A DNA stretch of 18,759 nt from an uncultured Eubacteriales bacterium (GTDB lineage: Bacteria > Bacillota > Clostridia > Oscillospirales > Oscillospiraceae), in NCBI GenBank assembly GCA_900552725.1, contig USAT01000031.1, forward strand, positions 1 to 18,759, given 5' to 3'. A program made the position numbers and the translations under genes. Numbering within the stretch: position 1 is the stretch's first letter; each line of letters starts with the position of its first letter. This document shows, in pieces, positions 1 through 7,735 of this stretch. Below the pieces are notes generated by a model. The model saw only the letters and a program-made list of their open reading frames with translations, did not search any database and was not told where the DNA came from.

Positions 1-240
1 CACCCAGGTGCCGCCGCGATAGCCCTCGCGGTGGAGCGGCTGCTCACCGGCCTCCTCCAGCATCACCTTCTCCACGTTGTCCACCAGGGCGTTGATCTGG
101 GTATTGCTGGAACCGGTGGCGATGACAAAATAGTCCGCCAGGGTGGTCAGCTCGCCGATCTCCAGCACCTGGATCTCCCGGCCCTTCTTATCGCTCAGCG
201 CTTTGGCCGCCAGCAGGGCCATTTCCTTAGGCTCTTTCAT
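1..240 (-). CDS. rsfS: Ribosomal silencing factor RsfS (partial, 3' end outside window)
   Basis: The first 80 codons are present and the gene runs off the left edge. RsfS binds ribosomal protein uL14 on the 50S subunit and blocks joining to 30S, lowering translation in starvation or stationary phase. The visible part has the family core: an N-terminal helix ending in ALSDKKG, then IQVLEIGELT, LADYFVIATGSSNTQ (residues about 34-48) and the downstream HREGYRGGTW. Full-length members are about 110-120 residues, so roughly a third is missing. The ATG overlaps the stop of the nadD-yqeK fusion by 4 bases (ATGA), and AAGGAG lies about 7 bases upstream inside that gene, so translational coupling is likely. 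It is the last gene of the smc operon seen here. The nadD-yqeK-rsfS order is conserved in Firmicutes, which supports the call. Confidence 0.93.
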   Translation of the reverse strand, partial: MKEPKEMALLAAKALSDKKGREIQVLEIGELTTLADYFVIATGSSNTQINALVDNVEKVMLEEAGEQPLHREGYRGGTWV

Positions 241-1439
241 ATGGTCACTCCTTTTCTGATCAGGTCGTCTCTCGCGTCCAATGTATCGTGGTGCACGGGA
301 TTGCCCATGCCCTCCATCTCCTCGATGGTCATGGTCAGGCCCAGCAGCAGCCCCCGGTCAAGGTCCTCATAGACCGCTTCCCGCAGGCGCACCACATCGG
401 GATCGTTGGCAAACTCCCGGCTGGGCTCGATGTAATCGGCCAGATACACAATCTTCTCCAGCAGCTTCATACCCTCCCGGCCGGTGGTGTGGTAGAGAAT
501 GGCCTCGTACACCTCGTCGTCCACGCCGTATACATGGCGGGCGATGGCCGCGCCGGTCTTGGCGTGCAGCAGCTTCAGCGCCTTTCGCTCCAGCGGGTCG
601 AGGGAGATGCCGTACTGCTCACAAAGGGCCAGCTGCTCCGCCATGTCCAGCTTCTTGGTGCAGTCGTGGAGCAGTCCCGCCACGCGGGCCTTGGTCTCGT
701 CCGCGCCGAAGCGCCGGGCAAGCTTCGCCGCCTCCTCCGCTGTACCCAGCACATGGGGCATCCGCTTGGGCTTGAGATAGCTCATGGCGATGGGCCGCAG
801 CGCCTCCACCGTCAGGTGCTTCAGATCGGCGGCCGTGCCGTACAGGTGCTCACGCTGAATGTAGCCCCACACGGCTTCGGGTACAAGATCGCTCCCCTGC
901 CCTGCCGCCAGCGCGGCGCGGACATCGGTGGAGGACAGTTCGATGAGCTCCGGATTGTCCAGCAGCATCACCTGGGCCTGGTACTGCCCCTCCAGCAGCG
1001 TTTTCCGCTGCTCCATGGCGGCGCGGATGTCCTCGTCCACCCGGCGGAAGGCGCCGATATGGGCCAATTCACAGATGGTCTCCGGCTCGTGCCAGGTGTG
1101 GAGGGACAGGAACATGTCCGACCCCATCAGCAGCCACAGCTCCGCGCCAGGGTACTGTTCACGCAGGGTGCGCAGGGTGTCGCTGGTATAGCTCTTGCCG
1201 GTGCGGCGCAGCTCAATGTCGCTGGCCTCGGCCACACGGCCGATGGGCGCGGCCATCAGCGCCGCCATGTCGTACCGCTGCCGCGCCGTCACGCCGGACG
1301 GCAGCGGCTTGTGGGGCGGCACGCTGTCCGGCACCAGCAGCAGCTTATCCAGCCCAAGCTGGGCCGCGGCGGCACGGGCCATGGTCACATGGCCGTTGTG
1401 GGGCGGGTTGAACGTCCCGCCGAATACGCCGATCCTCAT
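237..1439 (-). CDS. nadD-yqeK: Fused nicotinate-nucleotide adenylyltransferase (NadD) and HD-domain YqeK hydrolase
   Basis: A 400-residue protein joining two enzymes that are usually separate neighbours. Residues 1 to about 200 are NadD, which adenylates nicotinate mononucleotide with ATP in NAD synthesis: GGTFNPPHNGH at 7-17 (nucleotidyltransferase HxGH type, here HNGH), VPPHKP near 40-45, and SSTDVR at 169-174. Residues about 205-400 are a YqeK-type HD domain, a family that hydrolyses diadenosine tetraphosphate symmetrically: H229, H258-D259 in LLHDC, H292, H317 and D335 in YLADYIEP are the expected metal ligands. There is no stop or frame change between the halves, and the linker (YGTAADLKHLTVEALRP) is short. 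It overlaps yhbY by ATGA upstream and rsfS by ATGA downstream. Fusion could couple NAD synthesis to Ap4A disposal; that is inference. Confidence 0.92.
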   Translation of the reverse strand: MRIGVFGGTFNPPHNGHVTMARAAAAQLGLDKLLLVPDSVPPHKPLPSGVTARQRYDMAALMAAPIGRVAEASDIELRRTGKSYTSDTLRTLREQYPGAELWLLMGSDMFLSLHTWHEPETICELAHIGAFRRVDEDIRAAMEQRKTLLEGQYQAQVMLLDNPELIELSSTDVRAALAAGQGSDLVPEAVWGYIQREHLYGTAADLKHLTVEALRPIAMSYLKPKRMPHVLGTAEEAAKLARRFGADETKARVAGLLHDCTKKLDMAEQLALCEQYGISLDPLERKALKLLHAKTGAAIARHVYGVDDEVYEAILYHTTGREGMKLLEKIVYLADYIEPSREFANDPDVVRLREAVYEDLDRGLLLGLTMTIEEMEGMGNPVHHDTLDARDDLIRKGVTI

Positions 1440-1750
1440 GCCTGCTTCGCCTTTACCAGTTGGATCTTCCGCTTCTCCTTGTTGTGCTGATAGCGGTACA
1501 GCACGAACTTGCTGCCGATGACCTGCACCACCTCGCTGCGGGTGGCCACGGCCAGCTCCTCCGCCGCCTCGCGGGCGGTGTACATGCTGTTCTCCAGCAC
1601 CCGGCCCTTGATGAGCTCACGGGCCTCCAGGGCGTCGTTGGCCTGCTTCACCAGATTGTCGCCGATGCCGTCCTTGCCCACATGGAGGATGGTGTCCATG
1701 GTGGCGGCCATGCCCCGCAGTTGGGCGCGCTGCTTGCTTGTCAATTCCAT
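1436..1750 (-). CDS. yhbY: YhbY-family CRM-domain RNA-binding protein
   Basis: A 104-residue single CRM-domain protein. Bacterial YhbY proteins associate with pre-50S particles and are thought to act in ribosome assembly. Visible signatures are the N-terminal LTSKQRAQLRGMA, the glycine-rich loop HVGKDGIGDN (about 23-32), ELIKGRV (45-51), and the C-terminal strand VVQVIGSKFVLYR (74-86) followed by a basic tail. The length matches the family. The start is an ATG one base after the rdgB stop, with GGAGAAG about 7 bases upstream. The stop overlaps the nadD start (ATGA). The yhbY-nadD-yqeK-rsfS order is standard in Firmicutes, although the GTPase gene obg that often precedes yhbY is replaced here by rdgB. 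Confidence 0.93.
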   Translation of the reverse strand: MELTSKQRAQLRGMAATMDTILHVGKDGIGDNLVKQANDALEARELIKGRVLENSMYTAREAAEELAVATRSEVVQVIGSKFVLYRYQHNKEKRKIQLVKAKQA

Positions 1751-1751
1751 A

Positions 1752-2342
1752 TCAGTGCTTCTCCAAATATTCTTTCAATTCCGCGGCAAATACGCGCAAT
1801 GCGTTGCCCCGGTGGGATATCTCGTTTTTCTCCTCCGCCGTCAGTTGTGCGAAGGTGCGGCGCTTCTCCGGCAGGAAGAACACCGGATCATAGCCGAAGC
1901 CCCGCTCCCCCATGGGGGCGAAGGCGATGGTGCCGTGGCAGTCGCCGTCCGCCGTCAGCACGTCGCCGTTGGGAAACGCGCAGCAGATGGACGTGTGGAA
2001 ATGGGCGGCACGGTTTGTCGCGCCCCGCATATTCTGCAGCAGCAGGGCGCAGCGGGCCGGGTCGCTGTCCAGATTGCCGTACCGGGCGGAGTAGATGCCC
2101 GGTGCGCCCTGGAGCCAGTCCACGCACAATCCGGAGTCGTCGCCGATGGCGGGCAGGCCGCTGGCTTCCATGACGGCCCTGGCCTTCAGCGCGGCGTTCT
2201 CGGCAAAGGTGGTGCCTGTCTCCTCCACGTCCAGGGCAAGGCCCAGGTCGGATTCCAGCACCACTTCCACGCCCAGCTGGGACAGGATCTCCTGCATCTC
2301 CTTCAATTTCCCACAGTTGTGGGAGGCCAATACAAATTTCAT
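1752..2342 (-). CDS. rdgB: XTP/dITP diphosphatase (RdgB/HAM1 family)
   Basis: A 196-residue non-canonical purine NTP pyrophosphatase, which hydrolyses XTP, ITP and dITP to monophosphate and pyrophosphate and keeps damaged purines out of DNA and RNA. All family motifs are present: the phosphate-binding SHNCGK at 7-12, ETGTTFAENA at 41-50, the catalytic DDSGL at 68-72, APGIYSARY at 80-88, GFGYDPVF at 148-155 and EKNEISHRG at 171-179. Length is typical. Its ATG overlaps the rph stop (ATGA). The rph-rdgB pair is also adjacent in Bacillus subtilis (rph-ysnA), which agrees with an ancient coupling of RNA 3'-end trimming and nucleotide-pool quality control. Confidence 0.96.
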   Translation of the reverse strand: MKFVLASHNCGKLKEMQEILSQLGVEVVLESDLGLALDVEETGTTFAENAALKARAVMEASGLPAIGDDSGLCVDWLQGAPGIYSARYGNLDSDPARCALLLQNMRGATNRAAHFHTSICCAFPNGDVLTADGDCHGTIAFAPMGERGFGYDPVFFLPEKRRTFAQLTAEEKNEISHRGNALRVFAAELKEYLEKH

Positions 2343-3064
2343 CGCAGAATGTCCCCCAATACCTCTTTTTGCTTGGCGATCAGCTCACGGTTGCCCTTGG
2401 CGCACAATGCCACCAGCTCCTGCTGCTCCGCCACGGTGAAGGCCCGGCCCTCGCCGGTGCCCTGGATCTCGATGATCTCACCCTGCTCGTTCATGATGCA
2501 GTTCAGGTCCACCTGGGCCCGGCTGTCCTCGGCATAAGGCAGATCCAGCACCGCCGTATCGTCCACGATACCGGCGCTGACGCCCGCCACATAGTGCTTG
2601 ATGGGCATGCGGGCGATATAGCCCTCCTTCACCAGCCAGCGGCAGGCCAGGGCCAGGGCCACAAAGCCGCCGGTAACGGAGGCGGTACGGGTGCCGCCGT
2701 CGCCCTGCAATACGTCGCAGTCGATGGTGACGGTGCGCTCACCCAGCAGCTTCATGTCCACCGCCGCCCGCAGGCTGCGGCCGATGAGCCGCTGGATCTC
2801 GGCGCTGCGGCTGCTGAGCTTCAGCTTATCCACATCCCGGCGGCTGCGCTGGCGGTTGGCACGGGGCAGCATGGAGTACTCCGCCGTGACCCAGCCGCAG
2901 CCGGGCTTCACATGGGGCGGCACCCGCTCCTCCACCGAGGCGGTACACAGCACCACCGTGTCGCCGCAGCGGATGAGCACGCTGCCCTCGGCAAACTTAT
3001 TGAAATCCGGCGTGATGGTCACATCACGCAATTCATTGTACTTTCTTCCGTCGGCTCTGGTCAC
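2339..3064 (-). CDS. rph: Ribonuclease PH
   Basis: A phosphorolytic 3'-5' exoribonuclease that trims tRNA precursors. From the GTG at 3064 the product is 241 residues, beginning MTRADGRKYNELR, which aligns with the conserved start of the family. Motifs: SAEIQRLIGRSLRA (87-100), GDGGTRTAS (121-129), and the catalytic region PYAEDSRAQVDLN with D180 and D186, ending KQKEVLGDIL. The start is ambiguous. A second in-frame GTG at 3073 would add three residues but leaves only 2 bases after AGGGG, whereas the GTG at 3064 leaves 11. The reading frame stays open far upstream into ftsY, but that extension is out of frame with ftsY and looks non-coding. The stop overlaps rdgB. Confidence 0.93.
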   Translation of the reverse strand: MTRADGRKYNELRDVTITPDFNKFAEGSVLIRCGDTVVLCTASVEERVPPHVKPGCGWVTAEYSMLPRANRQRSRRDVDKLKLSSRSAEIQRLIGRSLRAAVDMKLLGERTVTIDCDVLQGDGGTRTASVTGGFVALALACRWLVKEGYIARMPIKHYVAGVSAGIVDDTAVLDLPYAEDSRAQVDLNCIMNEQGEIIEIQGTGEGRAFTVAEQQELVALCAKGNRELIAKQKEVLGDILR

Positions 3065-3096
3065 GGATCTCACATCCCCTTTCGTTATCTTTCCCC

Positions 3097-3966
3097 TCAG
3101 AACAGGTCTGCGGTAAATTCCCTGGCGTCGAAGGGCTTCAGGTCGTCGATGCCCTCGCCCACGCCCACGAATTTCACCGGTACCTGCAGCTCCTGGGCGA
3201 TGGCGATGACGATACCGCCCTTGGCGGTGCCGTCCAGCTTGGTCAGGATAATACCGGTCAGACCCGCCGTCTCCTTGAAGGTGCGGGCCTGGACAAGGCC
3301 GTTCTGGCCGGTGGTGGCGTCCAGCACCAGCAGCGTCTCGCACACGGAGTCGGGACACTCCCGGGCGATGATCTTCCGCAGCTTGGCCAGCTCGTTCATC
3401 AGGTTCTGCTTGTTGTGCAGCCGTCCCGCCGTGTCGCACAGCACCACGTCCACATGACGTGCCTTGGCGGCCTGCAGGGCGTCGAACAGCACGGCGCCGG
3501 GATCGGCGCCCTCGTGCTGGCGGATGATGTCCACACCGGCGCGGTTGGCCCAGATCTCCAACTGGTCGGCGGCGGCGGCGCGGAAGGTATCTCCGGCGCA
3601 CAGCAGCACCTTCTTGCCCTCCGCCTTCAACTGGGCGGCCAGCTTGCCGATGGACGTGGTCTTGCCCACGCCGTTGACGCCGATGAACAGCACGATGCTG
3701 GGGGTGGTGGACAGGTTCAGGGAGGCGTCGCCCACCTCCAGCTTCTCCGCCAGGATGGCCCGCAGGGCGTCCTTCACCTCGTCGGCCCGGGTCAGCAGCC
3801 GCTCCTTCACCTTTTTGCGCAGCTTCTCCACCGCGTCGGTGGCGGAATCCACGCCCACGTCCGCCAGGATCAGCGCCTCCTCCAACTGGTCGTAAAATTC
3901 GTCGTCCAGCTTATCAAATGTCACAGAGGCCAGCCATGCCTCCTTGAGCTGCTTGAAAAATCCCAT
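3097..3966 (-). CDS. ftsY: Signal recognition particle receptor FtsY
   Basis: A 289-residue SRP receptor GTPase that docks ribosome-nascent chain-SRP complexes at the membrane. It is a short form consisting of the NG domain with an N-terminal amphipathic helix (MGFFKQLKEAW), lacking the long acidic A domain of E. coli FtsY. The N domain (about 1-85) includes the ALILADVGVD motif at 31-40. G-domain motifs are GVNGVGKTT (96-104), DTFRAAAADQL (126-136), DTAGR (178-182), TKLDGTAKGG (242-251) and GVGEGIDDL (268-276). GGAGGA lies 4 bases before the ATG and abuts the smc stop codon, so ftsY follows smc by only 10 bases. The smc-ftsY order is conserved in Firmicutes. Confidence 0.97.
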   Translation of the reverse strand: MGFFKQLKEAWLASVTFDKLDDEFYDQLEEALILADVGVDSATDAVEKLRKKVKERLLTRADEVKDALRAILAEKLEVGDASLNLSTTPSIVLFIGVNGVGKTTSIGKLAAQLKAEGKKVLLCAGDTFRAAAADQLEIWANRAGVDIIRQHEGADPGAVLFDALQAAKARHVDVVLCDTAGRLHNKQNLMNELAKLRKIIARECPDSVCETLLVLDATTGQNGLVQARTFKETAGLTGIILTKLDGTAKGGIVIAIAQELQVPVKFVGVGEGIDDLKPFDAREFTADLF

Positions 3967-3976
3967 AGGCTCCTCC

Positions 3977-6900
3977 TTATTTGATATGCAATTCCTTTGC
4001 CATGTCGTTCATGTTGATGGTCAGGATCCGGCTGACGCCCCGCTCCTGCATGGTGACGCCGTACAGCACGTCGGCCTCCTCCATGGTGCCTCGGCGGTGG
4101 GTGATGACGATGAACTGGGTCTTTCCGGCGATGCGCCGCATATAGCGGGCATAGCGCACCACGTTGGACTCATCCAGCGCCGCCTCGATCTCGTCCATGA
4201 CGCAGAACGGCGTGGGATGTACCTTCAGAATGGCGAAATACAGGGCGATGGCCACAAAAGCCTTCTCGCCGCCGGACAGCAGCGTGATGGTCTTGAGCTG
4301 CTTTCCGGGGGGCTGCACCCGGATCTCGATGCCGCAGTTGAGGATATCCTTCTCGTCCTCCAGCTCCAGTTGAGCCTTGCCGCCGCCGAACAGCTCCAGG
4401 AACGTCTCCTGGAAGCTCTCGTTCAGCAGCTTGAACTGCTGGGCGAAGATGTCGGTCATCTGCCTGGTCAGCTCCTCGATGACGCCCATCAGCTCACCCC
4501 GCGCCTTCTCCACGTCGGCGCGCTGCTCGGACAGGTAGGTGTAGCGGGTGTTGACCCGCTCGTATTCGTCGATGGCGCCGATGTTGGGGGTGCCCAGGCC
4601 CTTGATCTCCCGGTTCAGCTCCGCGATACGGCGGGTGGCCTTGGGCACGCTCTCCAGCTCGACGCGCTGCTCCAGTGCGGCGCTGTGGCTCAGCTCATAG
4701 CGCTCCCACAGCTTGTCCAGCAGGGCCTTCTCCTCCATGGCGTTGCCCTGGAGCTTCTGCTCCATGCGGGACAGCTCCTGGGTGGTGGCGATGACCGCCT
4801 CGTTGCAGTCCCGGCTCTCCCGGTTTCTGGCGTCCCGCTGGCCCTCCAGCTGCAGCTTCTGCTCCGACAGGGCAGTCAGCTTTGTCCGCAGTTCCTCGCC
4901 CTGACGGCGCAGGCCGTCAAGCTGGGCCTGATGGGCGGCGATCTCGCCCTCCGCCTTTTCGTTGGCGGCGGCGAACTGATCCATCAGCGCCTGGCGCTGA
5001 TCCCGGTCGGTGACCATATCCAGCCGCAGCCGCTTCAGGTCGGCGATGCTGCGCTGACCCGCGTCCCGCTCGGCGGCCAGGGCCGCCTGGGCGGCTTTCT
5101 TCTCGCTGACCTGCTGGGACAGGGCGTTTGTCTTTTCCATCAGGTCGCTCTGGCCGCTCTGGCTCTCCTCCGCGCGGCGGCGCAGTTCGGCGGCCTTTGC
5201 CTCCTTCTCCGCCACATCCGCCGCCACGGCGGCGCAGCGCGCCTCATCATTCTTGGTGCGCTGGGCGAAGCTGTCCAGCTCTGCCTGCAGATCCTCACAG
5301 CTCTGCTCCAGCGTCGTGTTCAGGATGTCGTAATGCTCCTGCCTGCCCTGATACTGCAGCACCAGATCCTCGGCCTTGCGCTGCTGGGCGGAGGCCACCT
5401 CCAGCTCATACTGAGCCTTCTGCAGCTCACGCTGGGTGTCCTCGGCCCTCTGTTTGGCGGCGGACAGCTTGTCCCGCATGCCGCCCAGCTGGCCGTTCAG
5501 CTTTTCCAGCTCGTTGGCCCGGCTCAGCACACCGGCGCTGCGGCTGACGCTGCCGCCGGTCATGGAGCCGCCCCGGTTCATCACCTGGCCGTCCAGCGTG
5601 ACGATCCGGAAGCCGTTGCGGTATTTCCGGGCCATGGCAATGCCGCAGTCCAGATCCTCCACCACCACGGTACGGCCCAGCAGATTGCGGAAAATGCCGT
5701 CGTACTTTTTATCATAGGTGACCAGATCCACGGCCAGACCCACAAAGCCGTATTCGCCGCTGACATCCTCCCGCAGCACATCGCCGCGGACGGCGGTCAT
5801 GGGCAGGAAGGTGGCCCGCCCGCCGTTGCGCTGCTTCAGATAGCCGATGGCGGCCTTGCCGTCCTCCTCCCGGTCTACCACGATGTTCTGCATGCCCGCG
5901 CCCAGGGCGATCTCCAGGGCAACGGTGTACTTCTCCTGGGTCTTCATCAGGCTGGCCACCGGGCCGTGAACGCCCCGCAGGGCCTTCTTCTCCGCCGCCT
6001 GCATCACCAGCTTCACCGCGTTGGAGAAGCCCTCGTACTCCTTCTCCATCTCCGTCAGCAGCCGGATGCGGTTCTCCAGCGCCGCCACGTCCATGGTGAG
6101 CTGCAGCTTCTCCGCTTCCGCGTCGGCGGAGCGCTTTTTGCGGCCCTCCATCTTCAGGCTGTGGCCCTGGATGATATTGCTGACGGCCTGGGCCTCCTCT
6201 TTGGCCTCGTTCAATAGCTTCCGGTTCTCCTTGGATTTCCGGCTGCTCTGCTCCAGCTTTTCCCGGACGGCGGACAGCTCCGCCTCCGTATGGGCACGGC
6301 GCTCCGCCATCTGGTCAAGGCCGGAGCGCAGGGCGGACAGCTCCGCCTTGCCGTCCGCGGCGGCGGACAGCAGCAGTGCCTCCTCCGCCCGCAGGGACTC
6401 CGCCGTGCGCTGGGCGCCGGCGGCGGTATCGGTCAGCTCTCGGGCCTGGGCCAGCAGGGCTTCCAGCTCCCGCTCCAGCGCGGCGCTCTCGTCGTCGATC
6501 TGGGCGATCCGCTGAAGCTGGGCGTCCACCTGGGACTGCAGGCTGCCCGCCCGGTTCTCCGTATCCGCCATCTCCCGGCGGATACGCTCAATGCTCTCGT
6601 TGTTGTGCTCCACCGAGGTGCGCAGCACGGCGATGGCGCTGTCATGCTCGCCGGAGGCGCTCTCCAGCCGGCTCACCTGGCCCCGCAGCTCCTCCGCCTG
6701 CAGATCGTTCTGCCGCACCTGCTCGCCCAATCCCTCGGCGGCGGCGTAGGCGGCCTCCAGCGCCGCCTCGGCCCGCTCCTTGTCGGCCCGGGCCGTCTCC
6801 ACGTCGGTCTGCAATTTGAATTTGGCGGTCTTCAGATCCTGCAGCTGCTCCAGCCACACGCTGATCTCCAGCACCCGCAGCTCATCCCGCAGCACCAGAT

Positions 6901-7543
6901 ACCGCTTGGCCACCTCCGCCTGCTTGCACAAGGGCTCCACCTGCAGCTCCAGCTCCGCGATTTTGTCGTCGATGCGCACCAGATTCTCCTGGGTGCGCTC
7001 CAGCTTCCGCTCGGCCTCCTCCTTGCGGTGGCGGTACTTGCTGATGCCCGCCGCCTCCTCGAACACCTCGCGGCGTTCGCCGGATTTCACGGACAGGATC
7101 TCGTCGATCTTGCCCTGGCCGATGATGGAATAGCCCTCGCGGCCCATGCCGGTATCCATGAACAGCTCGTTCACGTCCTTCAGCCGCACCGACTGCTTGT
7201 TGATATAGTATTCGGATTCGCCGCTGCGGTAATACCGGCGGGTAACGGCCACCTCCGCTTCGTCGCGGGGGAAGATATGCTCCGTGTTGTCAATGACCAG
7301 CGTCACCTGGGCAAAGCCCATCTGGCTGCGCTTCTCCGTGCCGCCGAAGATCACGTCCTCCATCTTGGCGCCCCGGAGCTGGCGAGAGTTCTGCTCGCCC
7401 ATGACCCAGCGGATGGCGTCGGAGATATTGGACTTGCCGGAGCCGTTGGGGCCCACGATGGCGGTGATATCCTCTCCGAAATTCAGGACCGTCTTATCGG
7501 GAAACGATTTGAAGCCCTGAATTTCCAGCGCTTTAAGATACAA
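3977..7543 (-). CDS. smc: Chromosome segregation protein SMC
   Basis: A condensin ATPase of 1188 residues that compacts and segregates the chromosome together with ScpA and ScpB (not in this window). Order of parts: N-terminal ATPase lobe with Walker A GPNGSGKS (31-38) and Q-loop MGEQ (48-51); coiled coil about 165-500; hinge from about 525 (GVHGPVASL) through the glycine-rich MNRGGSMTGG (655-664); returning coiled coil about 670-1020; C-terminal lobe with signature LSGGEK (1089-1094) and Walker B VMDEIEAALD (1115-1124). The start is taken as TTG at 7543-7541, giving MYLKALEIQGFKSF as in relatives. GAGGTGG sits 5 bases upstream of it, while the GTG three codons earlier falls inside that Shine-Dalgarno sequence. 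It is the first gene of the operon. rnc, the usual upstream neighbour, is absent. Confidence 0.96.
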   Translation of the reverse strand: MYLKALEIQGFKSFPDKTVLNFGEDITAIVGPNGSGKSNISDAIRWVMGEQNSRQLRGAKMEDVIFGGTEKRSQMGFAQVTLVIDNTEHIFPRDEAEVAVTRRYYRSGESEYYINKQSVRLKDVNELFMDTGMGREGYSIIGQGKIDEILSVKSGERREVFEEAAGISKYRHRKEEAERKLERTQENLVRIDDKIAELELQVEPLCKQAEVAKRYLVLRDELRVLEISVWLEQLQDLKTAKFKLQTDVETARADKERAEAALEAAYAAAEGLGEQVRQNDLQAEELRGQVSRLESASGEHDSAIAVLRTSVEHNNESIERIRREMADTENRAGSLQSQVDAQLQRIAQIDDESAALERELEALLAQARELTDTAAGAQRTAESLRAEEALLLSAAADGKAELSALRSGLDQMAERRAHTEAELSAVREKLEQSSRKSKENRKLLNEAKEEAQAVSNIIQGHSLKMEGRKKRSADAEAEKLQLTMDVAALENRIRLLTEMEKEYEGFSNAVKLVMQAAEKKALRGVHGPVASLMKTQEKYTVALEIALGAGMQNIVVDREEDGKAAIGYLKQRNGGRATFLPMTAVRGDVLREDVSGEYGFVGLAVDLVTYDKKYDGIFRNLLGRTVVVEDLDCGIAMARKYRNGFRIVTLDGQVMNRGGSMTGGSVSRSAGVLSRANELEKLNGQLGGMRDKLSAAKQRAEDTQRELQKAQYELEVASAQQRKAEDLVLQYQGRQEHYDILNTTLEQSCEDLQAELDSFAQRTKNDEARCAAVAADVAEKEAKAAELRRRAEESQSGQSDLMEKTNALSQQVSEKKAAQAALAAERDAGQRSIADLKRLRLDMVTDRDQRQALMDQFAAANEKAEGEIAAHQAQLDGLRRQGEELRTKLTALSEQKLQLEGQRDARNRESRDCNEAVIATTQELSRMEQKLQGNAMEEKALLDKLWERYELSHSAALEQRVELESVPKATRRIAELNREIKGLGTPNIGAIDEYERVNTRYTYLSEQRADVEKARGELMGVIEELTRQMTDIFAQQFKLLNESFQETFLELFGGGKAQLELEDEKDILNCGIEIRVQPPGKQLKTITLLSGGEKAFVAIALYFAILKVHPTPFCVMDEIEAALDESNVVRYARYMRRIAGKTQFIVITHRRGTMEEADVLYGVTMQERGVSRILTINMNDMAKELHIK

Positions 7544-7548
7544 ATAGT

Positions 7549-7555
7549 CCACCTC
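7549..7555 (-). promoter_or_regulatory. Shine-Dalgarno site deciding the smc TTG start
   Basis: On the minus strand GAGGTGG is followed by ACTAT and then TTG. The 5-base spacing fits the TTG start of smc and rules against the overlapping upstream GTG, which is part of the same GAGGTGG. Confidence 0.7.
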
Positions 7556-7584
7556 ATTTTACATTGGCATACTTTAACTAGGAT

Positions 7585-7613
7585 AGTGTATCAGAAAAGT
7601 GTGTATTTTTCAA
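7585..7613 (-). promoter_or_regulatory. Probable sigma-A promoter of the smc-ftsY-rph-rdgB-yhbY-nadD-rsfS operon
   Basis: Read on the minus strand: -35 TTGAAA (7613-7608), 17-base spacer, -10 TACACT (7590-7585) preceded by TGA, which is an extended -10. It lies about 40 bases before the smc start in the 192-base divergent gap with blaI. The -10 matches only four of six consensus bases. Confidence 0.55.
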
Positions 7614-7670
7614 GTTAAAGTTGGTGGAGCGGCGGCGGACAGTGGAGTTGAGAAAAATTTTCGCTCACCT

Positions 7671-7686
7671 GTTGACAAACGTAAAC
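7671..7686. promoter_or_regulatory. Candidate BlaI-type operator 1, over the -35 box
   Basis: GTTGACAAACGTAAAC is an imperfect dyad with outer arms GTTnAC and GTnAAC. Its core GACAAACGTA matches the MecI/BlaI pattern TACAnnTGTA at six of the eight fixed bases. Its centre lies 32 bp (about three helical turns) from operator 2. Confidence 0.45.
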
Positions 7687-7700
7687 TGATATGCTACATT
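7672..7700 (+). promoter_or_regulatory. Promoter of the blaI-M56 operon
   Basis: A consensus -35 TTGACA (7672-7677), a 17-base spacer and -10 TACATT (7695-7700) preceded by TGC, giving an extended -10. It lies 35 bases before the repressor ATG. Both core elements overlap dyads that look like BlaI operators (separate entries), so autorepression is expected. Confidence 0.75.
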
Positions 7701-7705
7701 GTGAT

Positions 7706-7715
7706 TACAGATGTA
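7706..7715. promoter_or_regulatory. Candidate BlaI-type operator 2, just downstream of the -10
   Basis: TACAGATGTA is an exact match to TACAnnTGTA, the core shared by staphylococcal mec and bla operators. It lies between the -10 and the ribosome binding site, around the expected transcription start. An outer inverted repeat CTACAT (7694-7699) / ATGTAG (7711-7716) also spans the -10. Confidence 0.6.
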
Positions 7716-7735
7716 GACAGCAGGAGGTGAGAGCA

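Noticed and set aside
288..1490. 400-codon open frame on the plus strand opposite nadD-yqeK
   Set aside because: Antisense shadow. The minus strand carries all the catalytic motifs of NadD and YqeK.
3065..3601. Upstream extension of rph to a 420-residue protein
   Set aside because: The added part is an Arg/Gly/Pro-rich out-of-frame reading of ftsY. RNase PH homology begins only at TRADGRK.
3944..6217. Long open frame on the plus strand, 757 codons, opposite smc
   Set aside because: It lies antisense to well-supported smc and reads as low-complexity Leu/Gln/His/Gly text. It is the mirror of GC-rich codon use, with no domain.
7691..7735. Earlier ATG for the BlaI-like repressor
   Set aside because: It lies within the promoter -10 and operator and lacks an RBS. 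AGGAGGTGA directs the ATG at 7736.
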